DNA from: Macrocystis pyrifera
Taxonomy: Eukaryota > Sar > Phaeophyceae > Laminariales > Laminariaceae
Direction: 5' to 3'
Length of the DNA: 64,000 nucleotides
NCBI GenBank assembly: GCA_031763025.1
Contig: JASSKH010000020.1
Coordinates: forward strand, 8,434,667-8,498,666
Below the pieces are notes generated by a model. It was not told where the DNA came from. It saw nothing but the letters and a program-made list of their open reading frames with translations, and searched no databases. This document shows positions 44,031 through 54,544 of the stretch, in pieces. The translations under genes and the position numbers were made by a program. How positions within the stretch are numbered: the first letter of the stretch is position 1; every line of letters begins with the position of its first letter.

Positions 44031-44308
44031 CCATGTCATCATACTGGATACGACAGGCACGACATACACATTCTATCAAATAGAGATAACAGAAACAAAA
44101 AAGTTAGTCGAAAAAAAAAAAGGAAAAAAAGGACAGAGAAAGAATCGTGCTCCCCCCCCCCCCCTAGGGAATATGTGGCGGACAATACAGAATGAGGTAA
44201 AGAAACAGCCCCACTACATACGAAGAGAGCAAGACTAAGAGGCAAGAAAAGTGACAGGCAAACCGTAGCACAACACACTGAAGAAACAACGAGCACCCTG
44301 CAGTGTGA
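44031..44308 (-). repeat. LINE 3' UTR fragment
   Basis: On the minus strand this matches the T-rich 3' UTR, from TGTGCTACGGTTTGCCTGTC to the CGTGCCTGTCGTATCCAGTA block. The terminal block is missing. Confidence 0.65.
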
Positions 44309-44662
44309 AGGCACTACCTACTGAGCTATAGGGGTAAAAGATCGACCGATTGCCCAGCCCAGGGTATAATCGTTATAACACTCTCGTCCCCCCCTCTGAA
44401 CGGTGGGATCTTTGGGACATCGGCACCGTATACGGAAGTACGCTGATCTACATACCCGCTTCGTTTCAATGCCTGGGGAACCAGGGATGTGTGTTTTTAG
44501 GGACGCACGTGCAAACGTTTCCATATAAGAAACAATCAAAGTGAGATTCGAACCCGTGCCCTCGACGACGTCGAATATGAAGGTAGGCGTTACCTACTGA
44601 CCTATATATGTAGGGGTTGAGGATCGATCGATTGCCCAGCCCACGGTAATCAATCCTTACAA
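44309..44662 (-). mobile_element. SINE2 copies 2a (partial) and 2b, tandem
   Basis: Same layout as at 43,150-43,512: one complete unit (44,393-44,662) and a partial second leader plus head start (44,309-44,392). The B box here reads GGGTTCGAATCTC. Confidence 0.75.
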
Positions 44663-44674
44663 CCCCAGCCAGGC

Positions 44675-45142
44675 AGCCGCAGCAGAGTGTGGCACAAGTA
44701 TTGCAGACAGGTTCTACCTCAATACTATTATTAGCAGTCGGTCTGGTGCCTTGACACCCTTCTTGCCGTCTCCGCCCTGCTCTCGTCGACCCACCCCCGG
44801 AAACGATGCGTCAGACAAAAATACCTGGCACACGAAGAAGCAAAGCAGGCTCGTTATCCACCCACGCCACAAGATCCCTGTCATATGGGGGACAAGAGGA
44901 AAAAGGACAACCGTATAAAAGTGGCAACAAGAAAATCACGGAGGATCGAAGCGGAAGACGAAAAAAAGGAAACTGAGGAAGATCACGTCCGAACCAGCTA
45001 CTACATACAGTACTACTGCAGCGGTTTGAAGCGCGAGTAGCATAGATAGACAGACATACATGCTCCACTTACTAGTCGGCCTGGTGCCTTGCTACCACCC
45101 TGTCTGCCGTCTCCTTCCTACTTTCGTCCACCGCAGTAGAAT
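44675..45142 (-). repeat. LINE fragments, ORF end and 3' UTR
   Basis: The plus strand holds GTCGGCCTGGTGCCTTGCTA (45,075) and GCAAAGCAGGCTCGTTATCC (44,842), both reverse complements of LINE 3' sequence. The piece is diverged and partly rearranged. Confidence 0.65.
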
Positions 45143-45149
45143 TCAGAGC

Positions 45150-45310
45150 TGCTCACGGGTGGGGCCAAACCTCGCGGGTCAGGTAGGGTCGGGTCGGGTA
45201 AGGGCGACCCGACCCGATCTGTGGAAGTATGACATCCTCCTGACCCGATCCGACCCAATTCAACCCGACTGGTGATGTATCGAATACTTCCTGACCCGGT
45301 CGACGGGGTG
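45150..45310. repeat. GGGTC/GACCC pentanucleotide-type block
   Basis: GGGTCGGGTCGGGTAAGGGC is followed at once by GACCCGACCCGATC, so the block can fold on itself. Further GACCCGAT-type units extend to about 45,310. Confidence 0.75.
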
Positions 45311-45317
45311 AAGTCAT

Positions 45318-45620
45318 GACCTGCGAAGAGGTCCATCAATCCATCCATTCATTCATACATTCATCCATACATTCGTCCATCCACCCATTCATTCACTCAT
45401 CCATTCATCGTAAGTGACCAATTCATTCTTCCGTTCATACATCCATCCGTTCATGCATCCATTCATTAATTCAGTCAGTCATTCACTCATCCTTTCATCC
45501 ATTCATTCATTTGTTCATACATATTTTCATTCGTTGATCCCCCCATTCATTCACATGTGCATTCAATCGTAAACCTCACCAACTCCATCCACCATCAACG
45601 AATGCCTTCATTCATTCATG
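45318..45620. repeat. CATT/CATC tetranucleotide array
   Basis: TCCATCCATTCATTCATACA and related units continue for about 300 bases, with increasing drift to the right. Confidence 0.9.
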
Positions 45621-46100
45621 CACCCTTTCGTCTGTCCTTCGAAATCGAAAAGGCCCTTCAGGTAAGGGAGGAGGAGTCAGGAGACAGCATTGTCAACCCT
45701 TGACGGACAGAAACATTGCCTTGACATGCCTTGACTGACACCAAACTATACCACTACCAGGTAGGTTTCAGTCGGGTACACTCGGCCCTACACTCTTGAC
45801 AGCGCACGTCCAACCTTGCTTGACATATCTCCTCACATCTTTGGTTCAGGGAGCCACCAACGCCACACATTACTGTACTCTGAGACTCGACCTACGTGCA
45901 GCTGCTTCCGGCACAAAAACAAAATGTGCAGGGTGCGGGTCTTATTGGCCAAGGCGGCTCTTCGACCGCCCAGCGTTATTCTGGAAAAACGCAACCAAAA
46001 CACGCGGCGGGGCGCCTGACTGCCTCTGCTGACCTTGAGGCCTGGTGTTGGGCTGGCCTGGGCCCACACGCAAGGTTGAAATTGACGACACACGACTAAC
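45621..46100. other. Unassigned stretch
   Basis: I see no gene or known repeat. Confidence 0.4.
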
Positions 46101-46209
46101 TATTACGGGGGACCATAGTAAATAGGACCAAATAGTTATGGTGCAAATAGGGAAATATCTAGGTTTTTGGGTGTGCCGTAGGTCTTATTTACTATGGTCC
46201 CCCGTAATA
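46101..46209 (-). mobile_element. MITE-A copy 10
   Basis: Reverse orientation, both ends intact. Confidence 0.93.
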
Positions 46210-46822
46210 GTACAAATGTTTGTGCGGGATAAAGCTGCACACCATAGCGGGAGCCCTATTCTGAGTATTGTTAAGATATGGTCTTGTATGAGATTGAAAG
46301 CCCGGTAACTACCTGGGTTTAATCACTGGGAACGTATTTGTCGTACTTGGAAGGCGTATCTTAGATGGAAAACCAGGGGTTTTCCAGAGGAGCACGAGCT
46401 TGGTCTCAGTCTCCGCGTGCACGAAAGGAATAAGACTGCTCTTCTTCTATAGCTAAGCAAACAACACATGTGAGTGCAATGTTTACCGACTTAAAAGGCA
46501 TACCTGTCCAGGGATACAAAGTGTCCCGCAACCCTTGACCTTAACAGTATATACATCATGAACGGCATGTGTTTCGTTTTGCTTCGCGTCCTTGTCATTT
46601 GTGTGACTTCATCTACCACCGTCGCGCACCGGCGCACCGACGCGAGTACAATGTGCATGGGTAACCCTGCTGCTGCTGTGTCACCTATGTTGACGGGTGG
46701 GGGTGCGGGCGGGTGTCAAGTTTTAACGCCACTCTGCCACTCTGTCTCTAGATATGATGATCGTTTCTACACTAATATTCAATCAAAACGGTCCTTCCAT
46801 TCAGAGGAAAACAGTAGAATAC
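46210..46822. other. Unassigned stretch
   Basis: An ORF from 46,558 begins with a signal-peptide-like segment but runs into MITE-A copy 11; I do not support it as a gene. Confidence 0.35.
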
Positions 46823-46933
46823 TAATACGGGGGGCCATGGTAAACAGGACCTACAGTACACAAAAAAAACTATATATTTACCTATTTTTGCTAGCAATAT
46901 TTGGTCCTATTAACTATAAGGTCTCCCGTAATA
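46823..46933 (+). mobile_element. MITE-A copy 11
   Basis: Forward orientation, ends diverged (GGGGGGCCATGGTAAACAGG). Confidence 0.88.
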
Positions 46934-47059
46934 TTGTCTTGAGTTAGTATAGATATGTGAATTTATTTAGCTACGTCAAGGGACCATAAATCGGTCGACA
47001 TCCTGGCTTGGCTATATTTTAGAACATACTGTCAATGTCAATACGTACCTGGAAACTAT

Positions 47060-47172
47060 TATTACGGGGCACCATACTGTAGTTAATAGGACCAACTGTT
47101 GTTAGTAAAAATAGGTAAATATATAGGTTTTTATGTATACCATAGGTATTATTAACTATGGACCCCCGTAAT
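47060..47172 (-). mobile_element. MITE-A copy 12
   Basis: Reverse orientation. The left end has a small insertion (ACCATACTGTAGTTAATAGG). Confidence 0.9.
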
Positions 47173-47231
47173 AATGAACTGCATGCAGTACGCGACATGT
47201 GTTCAGAATTTGGTATTAATAGCAACTTTTG

Positions 47232-47325
47232 AGAACTGCAGTTCTGTTTTCGGGGACCAACCGCTCAAAACTCAATCAAACCCTCAGTGGTTTGACACCT
47301 AAACGGGACTGCACTCATAAAAGGC
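47232..47325. mobile_element. MITE-C copy 5, degenerate
   Basis: Palindromic blocks AACTGCAGTTCTGTTTTCGG and AAACGGGACTGCACTCATAA remain. Confidence 0.55.
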
Positions 47326-47697
47326 AGGGGCTGAGAATTCCAGGCTGAACTATAATGCATCTCAAGGATTCACAGCTCAGCATTTATTTCTGCTTGGTAG
47401 CAAGGATGCCGCTCTAAATTCTATGCCTTAGCCTTCAAGAGTCCGTGCTCAACGCCGACATCACTACAAGCTGCGAGCCTTATTAGCCGAAACAGAACGT
47501 CGCATATTTGTACTAATAGTAACATCAATGAATACATCGATATTTTTTTGAGGGGGAGACGATATATTACATACTACGTTGTTTCGTCCAGTTTTTTTTT
47601 CTGTTTCCTTTGTACCAATCGACGAATGAATGATGCGTGCGGAAGGATAGGAGGCATGGTAGTACGGTGGTAGGGGTAGCCCCTACACTCTCTGAGG
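47326..47697. other. Unassigned stretch
   Basis: I see no gene or repeat. Confidence 0.4.
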
Positions 47698-47800
47698 TTA
47701 ATTATCCCATTGAGGACGACCGCAGTCCCGTCCTGGGTACAAAGCAGTCAAAGTCTATGTAGTTTGTCCCCAAAACGGAGCTGCGGCGCTAAAAGGACTT
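47698..47800. mobile_element. MITE-C copy 6
   Basis: TTAA at the left edge, GACCGCAGTCCCGTCCTGGG and GTCCCCAAAACGGAGCTGCG inside. Confidence 0.65.
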
Positions 47801-48594
47801 TATTATACTTGAGGGGCCTCGATGTTCCCCGACCCTTCGTACGTATATGTACGTACATAGAACCATCCGGTCCTCACAAATAGTTAAAACGCGCGAACGG
47901 TTCACTCAGCTTGCAAACTTGAGTATCGACCGATCGGTTGAACTCACAGCCGACGACGTACTATTTATTTTTTTTATCAAATAATATGTGTACAGGCTAA
48001 TCAATCCTGACGCAAAAACAAAATAAGTAAATGGGCATGCAAATAATATTGTGCAAGGCTATACTCACCAGTCGAGCAGACCCCGCCCTCCCCTTACCCC
48101 CCCCCCCTCGATGTCGATTTATTTATTGGGTAATTGTGGATATACTAGTGTAGTACGGCATGGTACTGCTGTTGTAGTATTAACATGTCGCAAGCAGGGA
48201 GGCTGTAGGATGTTGCAGTTACTGGCGACAAGGTCGATTAGGTGTTACCGTATGAGTTCTGTGGAGTTGCGGCAGTGGTTTGTTTCCCTCAATTGGAGCT
48301 TTTATGGGGTCCCAGAATGATTTGAAAGAGAATGGACGGAATTCTTCATTGCACTTTTTGAACGGTCTGAATACCTGATGCCTGGTCCTCCTTCTACTCC
48401 CGCCTGATGGCAACCCTGGCCTCGAGTTAGTCTCACTTCGTGATAGAGCCAACCCTGTGCATGAGCGGATTGATTATGCTCACAACGGTGTTGAGCTGAT
48501 ATCCAGGAAGACATAGTTTATCAACTGTATTCTTATTTACCATGATGGAATTCCAATGGGTTCGGTGTTTTCACAGAAGGAAGGCAGCCATTAC
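47801..48594. other. Unassigned region left of the LTR-like end
   Basis: A C run lies near 48,099-48,107. I see no supported gene. Confidence 0.4.
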
Positions 48595-49099
48595 TCTACG
48601 GCCAGCTCCCCGGCATGAGCCGTCAACGCTCACCTAACTTGCCTCTTCAGTTCGTAAGTTGGACCCGTTGGCAGTCCAAGTGACTCCAGTGCTTCGCTCG
48701 GACTAGAGAGGAGCAAACGATGACCAAAGTCCCCCATTACGGGCGATGCAGACACTCGATTAAACTCGTAGTCACGCGGAATGATGCGCTTATGCGAGCG
48801 GACGGTCGGTTTAGCCTTTTGTTATTTAGCACTTAGTCCTTTAGTTAAATTTTAGGTTCTGCATGTTTTTTCTTTTGTGCCTGGCAGCGTCTAACGATTA
48901 TTGGTGAAGGCCTTGGCCCTTCATGCGGTGTTCACCTTAGTCAGGCGTTTTGCATTCAGCAGACTGAAACCGTTCCCTGAATGAAACGCAAGTCCTACAC
49001 CCACGGAGTGACCCGTCTCTACTCTGCGCCCGACGACTCGTGGCTGAATGCCTCGACCCGTCGTGCTTTTGATGGCTCCCACGTCCTTCCGCCGCAACA
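48595..49099 (-). repeat. Ty3/gypsy LTR-like end (3' LTR in element orientation)
   Basis: It aligns over nearly its whole length with 63,387-63,881, at roughly 80% by eye. On the minus strand it starts TGTTGCGGCGGAAGG. The low-coordinate end is degraded (TCTACGGCC against TGTTACGGT). Confidence 0.75.
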
Positions 49100-49110
49100 C
49101 CCCCCCACGT
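49100..49110 (-). other. Polypurine tract before the 3' LTR
   Basis: On the minus strand ACGTGGGGGGG stands immediately before the LTR start. A purine run here is what primes second-strand DNA in LTR elements. Confidence 0.65.
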
Positions 49111-50429
49111 CTGGTATTGTCTTTCAAATCTTAAACAGTGCGGCCCCGGATGGCAGAGTTCTTCCCGTTCCCCCCCCGGTCCTTCCCATCCGCTCCATAC
49201 CCACCGTTTGGACCAACGGTTTAGATCGGGGTTGTCGATAGCTCCTTCCCCCTTCGTGATTATTGACGACCCATATCTTATCATTGTCCTTGCCTTCTAT
49301 TTGGCCGGACCCGCCATTTGAATACACGGTTGAGTTAACGCTGTCGCCAGCTCTCTCCCTTGCGTTAGCTCCTGGCTATTCATCTCCCCCCGATCTCCGC
49401 CACCAGTACGAGTCGCTTAAGTCGTACACCTTTCCATCGAATACCTTGCTTCGACCTCTGTCAGATGTCCATGAACTCCCTCTTGACTCTGGTTCTTATC
49501 GGGTGTACCTTGAGCGCCTCTTCCCTGGAAGCCGCTTTCCTTTCTCCCATTGTCGGCGTCCCGGCCGAGTGAGTCTTGCAACCCGCTGCATGATATAGTT
49601 CTCACAGAGCGTGGAATACGTCCAGGTGCAGTGGGGTAAAGCTCTCCCTCGCCCGCTCCTAGTTCAGTCAGTTAGAGTCCGCACCGTCCTGGTGCTTCCC
49701 CTTGTACTCCCAGGACCACGAGTCTGCAGTATCCCACGAGACCCTGCGGCCACTCGGCGTATACAGCGGCGCTGCGGTTGTGGACGTCTCGGCGGTCCCC
49801 AAGCCGGGTGCACGAACTCGTCTTGAAACGCGTGGCGCAGACCTGCTTGGCGTTCATGAAAGGGCTTCATATCCACAGCGGACATCAGCCTTTTTCTGAT
49901 GCTGCAACCATTCAGGTTGACTGCGTAGCTGAGACCCGAGTGCCACAAAGCGCTTACTTGCTACGGCCCGTCCAATAATTTTGTGCTAGCTTCGAGCAAG
50001 CACTTTCTCTCTGCCATGCGCTTGCTGCCTCCTTAAGCACCACGTGGTCGCCTACCTTGACTTGCCCCACCGTTGAAGCTAGGCCTACGCTGTCGTTTTG
50101 GCCTTGTTTAGTTCGGTCTTTGGCGGCTTGTCTCTACTCTAAAACATTGCGTGTCTCTCAGACGGCTTACTGCTCGTCCAACACGAAGGCATCCAGTCCT
50201 CCTCTGCACTCCCCTCCATGGACTGCAGGCGTGATAGAGTCTAGCTGTGTGTGAGCATCTCGACCGAACATTAAGCGGAATGGGATCAGGTTCGACCTCA
50301 GGCTGGAGTCGAGGGTGACACGCTGGATCCAACAAGCGCGGAATATGCATCTGTCCCACGACCAAAGCCAAGCCTTGCAGAGCCCCGACAGTACCTCCTG
50401 GAGCCACGCGCATGCTCTTTCAACTGCTC
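49111..50429 (-). pseudogene. Gypsy pol, region after integrase (decayed)
   Basis: Open stretches lie on the minus strand (for example 49,948 to 49,664), but I cannot place a domain such as a chromodomain with confidence. It fills the space between integrase and the 3' LTR in the right order for a Ty3/gypsy element. Confidence 0.45.
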
Positions 50430-51213
50430 CCTACGCTCGGGGGTGGTTGGCAGGACCTTCGCCTGTCCACACCCTTAAGAATTGACACAAGTGTCTCGCC
50501 ACGTGCGCGGTGAACTCCCCCCGTGTGTCACTCCGAATCGATAGCGGTGCGCCAAAAGTTAAGAGGAGTTCCAGCAGCTTACGACTCACCCCGCTGCTTC
50601 CTTTGACGGTAGCGAGCAAGCGAACACGACCTTGCCGACTCGATCCACCACGACTAGAATAATATGCCCTGCCAACCATTTCTGATTAAAGGCTTGGATA
50701 TCCACCTCAAGGACTCCCCACGGCCATAGGATCCTGGAAGGCGTCATGGCCACTCGCTGGCTACTCGCCCTTTCCCTTCTCCTGCACCCGCACGAAAGCA
50801 AATACTCGTGTTCATCCCCGACAAGCGTATGCCGGCTGTACTTTCCCCGAACTAGCAGAGTTGTACGCGCCACGGCCAAACGTACTGTGGGCCAGAGCCA
50901 ACACCCCTGGCACGATGGCTCTGGGTATGGCCAACTTTGTCTCCTCCTATCTTCGGACGTGCCACAGGATACCTTCATCGTCCAACAGATACGATCGGTC
51001 CTCGCCTGAGCCGCGCTTGGCTAAGATAAGTCTTAGCACTCCTTCTCTGCTCTGGGCTTCCGCCAACCGTCGTGCGTTCTGAAGCGTGGCGGCTATCTGG
51101 GCCAGTATGGGCGACGAGGGATTTGCAGGCTCCACATCCCTTGCTGCGTTTCTCTTGTGGTTACTAGTAGTATCCTTAGGCTCAGCATCGGGCGAGGGCT
51201 GAGGTAGCCGCAC
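50430..51213 (-). pseudogene. Gypsy integrase remnant
   Basis: Integrase joins element DNA to the host chromosome. The minus strand shows YLLDDEGILWHVRR (about 50,990-50,950), a zinc-binding-like SCGCRRRE (about 50,790), PWGVLEVDIQ with the first catalytic Asp near 50,702, and an ILVVVDRVGKVVF strand. FGAPLSIRSDTRGEF holds the second Asp (about 50,530), and a HPRA segment stands just before the expected Glu. Frame changes between about 50,585 and 50,680 and again near 50,440 break it. The order zinc site, D, D, (E) is as expected for Ty3/gypsy. Confidence 0.8.
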
Positions 51214-51614
51214 CGTCCCAAGGGTTCGTGTTGGGGGTCGAGAGGATGACGTTGCTACCGCTCTGGTGGCCGTCGTGATATCGCTCAGCCCAGTGAGTCC
51301 TCCGGGACTCTGGCCATCTTCGCTTTAGTCTCTGACCCGCCCTCCGTCCGCTTCCAGAGGCCCCGGGAGTGGAAGAATTTTCTCACCCGACCTGCCCTCC
51401 ACCCCGACCGAAGTGAGAGCTACCCCTGCAACTGTTATGAAGTTCCCTGCTGCCTGCACGTCCATCACGTCTGCACCGAGTTCCGTATCGGGAATCCCTT
51501 CCAGCACCGGTCCCTCCGGCCTCCGGTATACCTGGCGACTCGACCTATCGTCCGAGTGCGTCGTGGATATCCTCTCCTGGTGGTTCAGGGCGCGGCAGTC
51601 TTCATAGTGCATGC
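51214..51614 (-). pseudogene. Gypsy RNase H-integrase linker, decayed
   Basis: Minus-strand open stretch of about 95 residues (51,612 to 51,325) without a recognisable domain. Its place between RNase H and integrase suggests it is the pol linker. Confidence 0.5.
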
Positions 51615-51703
51615 GGGAGCTGGTGGCGGACGCCTGGTCACCATTGTAGCACCATGCCGTACTCGTTCAGGCGCAGAGACCATCGGTGTAGCTTCGCGGA
51701 GAA
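51615..51703 (-). pseudogene. Gypsy RNase H, C-terminal piece
   Basis: The minus strand reads KLHRWSLRLNEYGMVLQW and then PGVRHQLPHALSRL, the usual end of a gypsy RNase H. The 5' part of the domain lies beyond the 2.47-kb insertion, at 54,190-54,480. Confidence 0.8.
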
Positions 51704-51711
51704 TGTTTTTC
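51704..51711. other. Target-site duplication, left (TGTTTTTC)
   Basis: The same 8 bases stand at 54,182-54,189. Confidence 0.8.
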
Positions 51712-52254
51712 GAAATATGGTGAAAGGGGGGTATACCTCCCCGGGTTGTTTTTTAAACCGTATGGAGGTGTAGGCAAAACACGGCCGCGGGAAGCTTTCC
51801 CACGTGCCCCAACCGGCTCCGAATTCAATTCTGACGTACTGGTAAGGTGCCCGCAGCCCATGCCGAGCACCCCCGCCTTTTTTTTATTTAGTCGGGTACG
51901 TTGTTGGGACTAACGGCATCGCCGCGCGGGAGGGGTTCCAAGAATTCCCCTTTTTGACCAAATGTTGTGGTATATGCCCCCGCAACTCTGCATAAATGTA
52001 TGTAGTACCCCCCCGTGACCATCGTCTTTCCCCTCTTTGACCGAGTCACTACCCCGCGATGACCACTTACTTATCACAGCCTCAGAAATAGATATAAACA
52101 CTTGTATACGTCACCCTATGCAGCAGCCCGAACAGCCCAAGGGTGGAACATCCAGCAGTTGCGAACAGTCCCCGTCGAAATTTGCGGAAAACCCACACGG
52201 GGCAACAAATAATACGTAAAATCAAATATTTATATTATACAAAAACATGCCAAT

Positions 52255-52582
52255 CTTTGCAACGTACCAAATTCAAATCGGAAGAAAAAAAAGGGGTCGA
52301 TGGGTAGGCGATGATGGGAGTGGACCGTGTGTACCAGTTCTATAATGAGACATTGACTGCTCTCAGCAGCCAGCAACAGACACGCTCAAAGTCGCTGGGT
52401 ACCATGTGCTGTTCGCTGCTGCCCGGTGTGCGAGTTCGCTGTGTTGCCTGGTTTCTGGTCTGTTGCTGTCTGCTGGGAGCAGTCAGTGTCTCGTTACAGA
52501 CCTGGTGCACACGACCCACTCCCATCATCACCCACGCATCGAACCCCTTTTTTCCTTCCGACTTTATTTGTACGTTACAAAG
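52255..52582. mobile_element. Foldback element inside the left arm, 328 bp
   Basis: Arms of about 130 bases (52,255-52,385 and 52,455-52,582) are inverted copies, both with AACGTAC, GGGGT(T)CGATG and GATGATGGGAGTGG. The ends read CTTTGCAACG and CGTTACAAAG. The right arm of the host element is continuous at the matching place, which shows that the foldback is a later insertion. Confidence 0.85.
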
Positions 52583-52734
52583 ATTAGAGTGTCTGCGCAC
52601 AAATAGTTTGTTTATCAAGGATTTCCATGGGAAAGGTACTCATAATCGAAAGCCTTCCGGCATGCGCATAATCGGAGACGAAAACTCCCTAAATATTGGA
52701 TTCTTACGTATGTTAGAAAAAAAAAGCACTTGCA

Positions 52735-53340
52735 GCCGAACAGAAATTGTGCAAGCAGAGGTAGTACCTACCTGCAGCACCAGTAGCACCTGCAGCAAGC
52801 TGCAGAAGTAGTGTGCAGCAGCAAGTACCAACAGGCAGAAGTGCGATCTATCTTGTGCTCCTCGACACTCGCTGTGCAAGCAATGCCGCCACAACGAGGA
52901 GATCGTCCTCTTTCTTCTTCGTTGTCCATTCTGCCCGAAAAGAGATCGTGGCGGCGAAGATCAGGGGCGTGGCGGCAAGAGTGCACGCGCTTGCAGCAGC
53001 AGCAACAGCAGCAGCAGCCGCAAGCAGCAGTAGCGCCTGCAACAGCGCTTGCAGCAGCGCTTGTTTGAGGCAGCTCTCTTGCTCGCAGCAGAGCTTGCTT
53101 GTGCAGCAGCGCTCTCTTGCAGCAGCGTTTTTATTTGCAGCAGCGTCTACTCACCACAGTGCTTGGTTGCCGCAGCGCTTGCGGCAACAGCACTGCAGCA
53201 AGCAGCACACTTACTTGCAGCAGCAGCAGCAACAACAACAACAACAACAACACAAAACATGCATTCATAGTAGCAGTACTCGTAGTCCATGACGTGCAGC
53301 AGCAGCTGCAGCAGCAGGCAGCAGATGCGTGCAGCATCAG
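52735..53340. repeat. GCA/CAG-rich low-complexity core
   Basis: GCAGCAGC and CAACAACAAC runs dominate (53,217-53,258 is densest). Open frames here are rich in Gln, Ala, Leu or Ser and are composition artefacts. Confidence 0.85.
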
Positions 53341-54181
53341 CGGCAGCACTTCATCTCGCAAAACCCCGCCGGTAGCAGACATGTTCCGAGATCCGAGGCC
53401 ATTCTCGAGGCGAGCTTGGCCGATTCAAAGCGTCCGGAGAGTTTTCGGCGGACAGAATGCAGGGATCGAATGTCATCTTACACAAATTTGGCTCTACAGT
53501 AGTATATTATGCTATCCAAAAATGCGTAACTTCGTCATTTTTGTGCAAATTTGATCAGGCTTTTTGATCAGTCGGTCGGGAACGGGGGAGCAGATAATAA
53601 CCATACCTGGTACTTCGAAATATTTTTTTATTTTGCGCAGACACTCTATTGGTATGTTTTGTACAAAATAAATATTTGTTTTGCATAGCATCTGTTGCCC
53701 CGTGTGTTTTTTCCGCAAATTTCGATGGAGACTACTCGCAACTGCTGGATTTTCCGCCCCTGGGCTGTTTGGGCTGCTGTATAGGGTAACGTGTACAAGT
53801 GGTTGTATCTGTCTCTGGGGCTGTGATAAGTGGTCATCGCAGGGTAGTCACTCAGTCTAATGGGGGAAAGATGATAGTCACGCGGGGGTACTACATAAAT
53901 TGGGTAGAGTTGCGGGGGTATATCGCGCAACACTTGTTCAATGGGGGGATTTTTTTTACCCCTCCCGCGCGACGGTGCCGTTAGCCCCAACGACGTGCTC
54001 GACAAAAAAACAAAGAGGCGAGCGTGTTCAGAATGAGCTGCCGGCGCTTTGCCAGTGCGTCAAAATTGAATTCGGAGCCAGTTGGGGCACGTGGGAGCGC
54101 CTCCCGCGGGCGTGTTTTGCCTATACCTCCCTGTGGCTAGAAGAAAACCGGGGGGTATACCCCCCTTTCGCCATTTCCCTT

Positions 54182-54189
54182 TGTTTTTC
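54182..54189. other. Target-site duplication, right (TGTTTTTC)
   Basis: Matches 51,704-51,711. Confidence 0.8.
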
Positions 54190-54480
54190 AACGTCCAAAT
54201 CAGCGCCGAACAGCCGGTGATAAGGGTGAACCTCCTACCCTACATACATATATGGTCTGAAGCGGGTTACTGCCCACAACACCACCATCACCTCTAGTTT
54301 GTTCCGTGGGTGACCTCTTCGCGTCGGTTCTTCGAGCCGGTCTGCGACCACTCGTGGCTCGCGAATGCTGACACATGTTCCGAGTTGTCGGTACCTTGGA
54401 TAAGAGCCACTCCTGCTCCTAGCTCGCTGAAATCCGTGTGCGGCTGAAGTGGGGTGTTCCAGTCTGTCATGGTCAAGATC
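54190..54480 (-). pseudogene. Gypsy RNase H, N-terminal piece
   Basis: The minus strand reads HTDFSELGAGVALIQ, the usual first catalytic-Asp block of gypsy RNase H, then SAFASHEWS. An ITGCSALIWTLKN segment (where TDHSAL is usual) stands directly before the insertion point. A stop and frame changes lie between, so the domain is broken even without the insertion. Confidence 0.78.
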
Positions 54481-54544
54481 GGGGGGATGTCAAAACCTGA
54501 ATCAGCCCTGCCAGCGCCGTATCTTGTCCCTCACCCCATGGTAC

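Larger units (their letters stand above)
51712..54181. mobile_element. Long-TIR non-autonomous DNA element, 2,470 bp
   Basis: The left arm (51,712-52,254, continuing 52,583-52,606) is the reverse complement of the right arm (53,632-54,181), about 550 bases each and roughly 80% alike by eye. Ends read GAAATATGGTGAAAGGGGGG and, inverted, AAGGGAAATGGCGAAAGGGG. An 8-bp duplication flanks it. The core (52,607-53,631) has no transposase. The superfamily is uncertain: long arms suggest Mutator-like elements, while 8 bp suggests hAT or P. The outer flanks are one continuous gypsy RNase H region, so the whole block is an insertion. Confidence 0.88.

Noticed and set aside
46558-46947. ORF with a signal-peptide-like start
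   Set aside because: The second half is MITE-A sequence, and no upstream or splice signals support a gene.
52735-53340. Gln-, Ala- or Leu-rich ORFs (up to 159 residues)
   Set aside because: They follow the CAG/GCA repeat and overlap each other in all frames.
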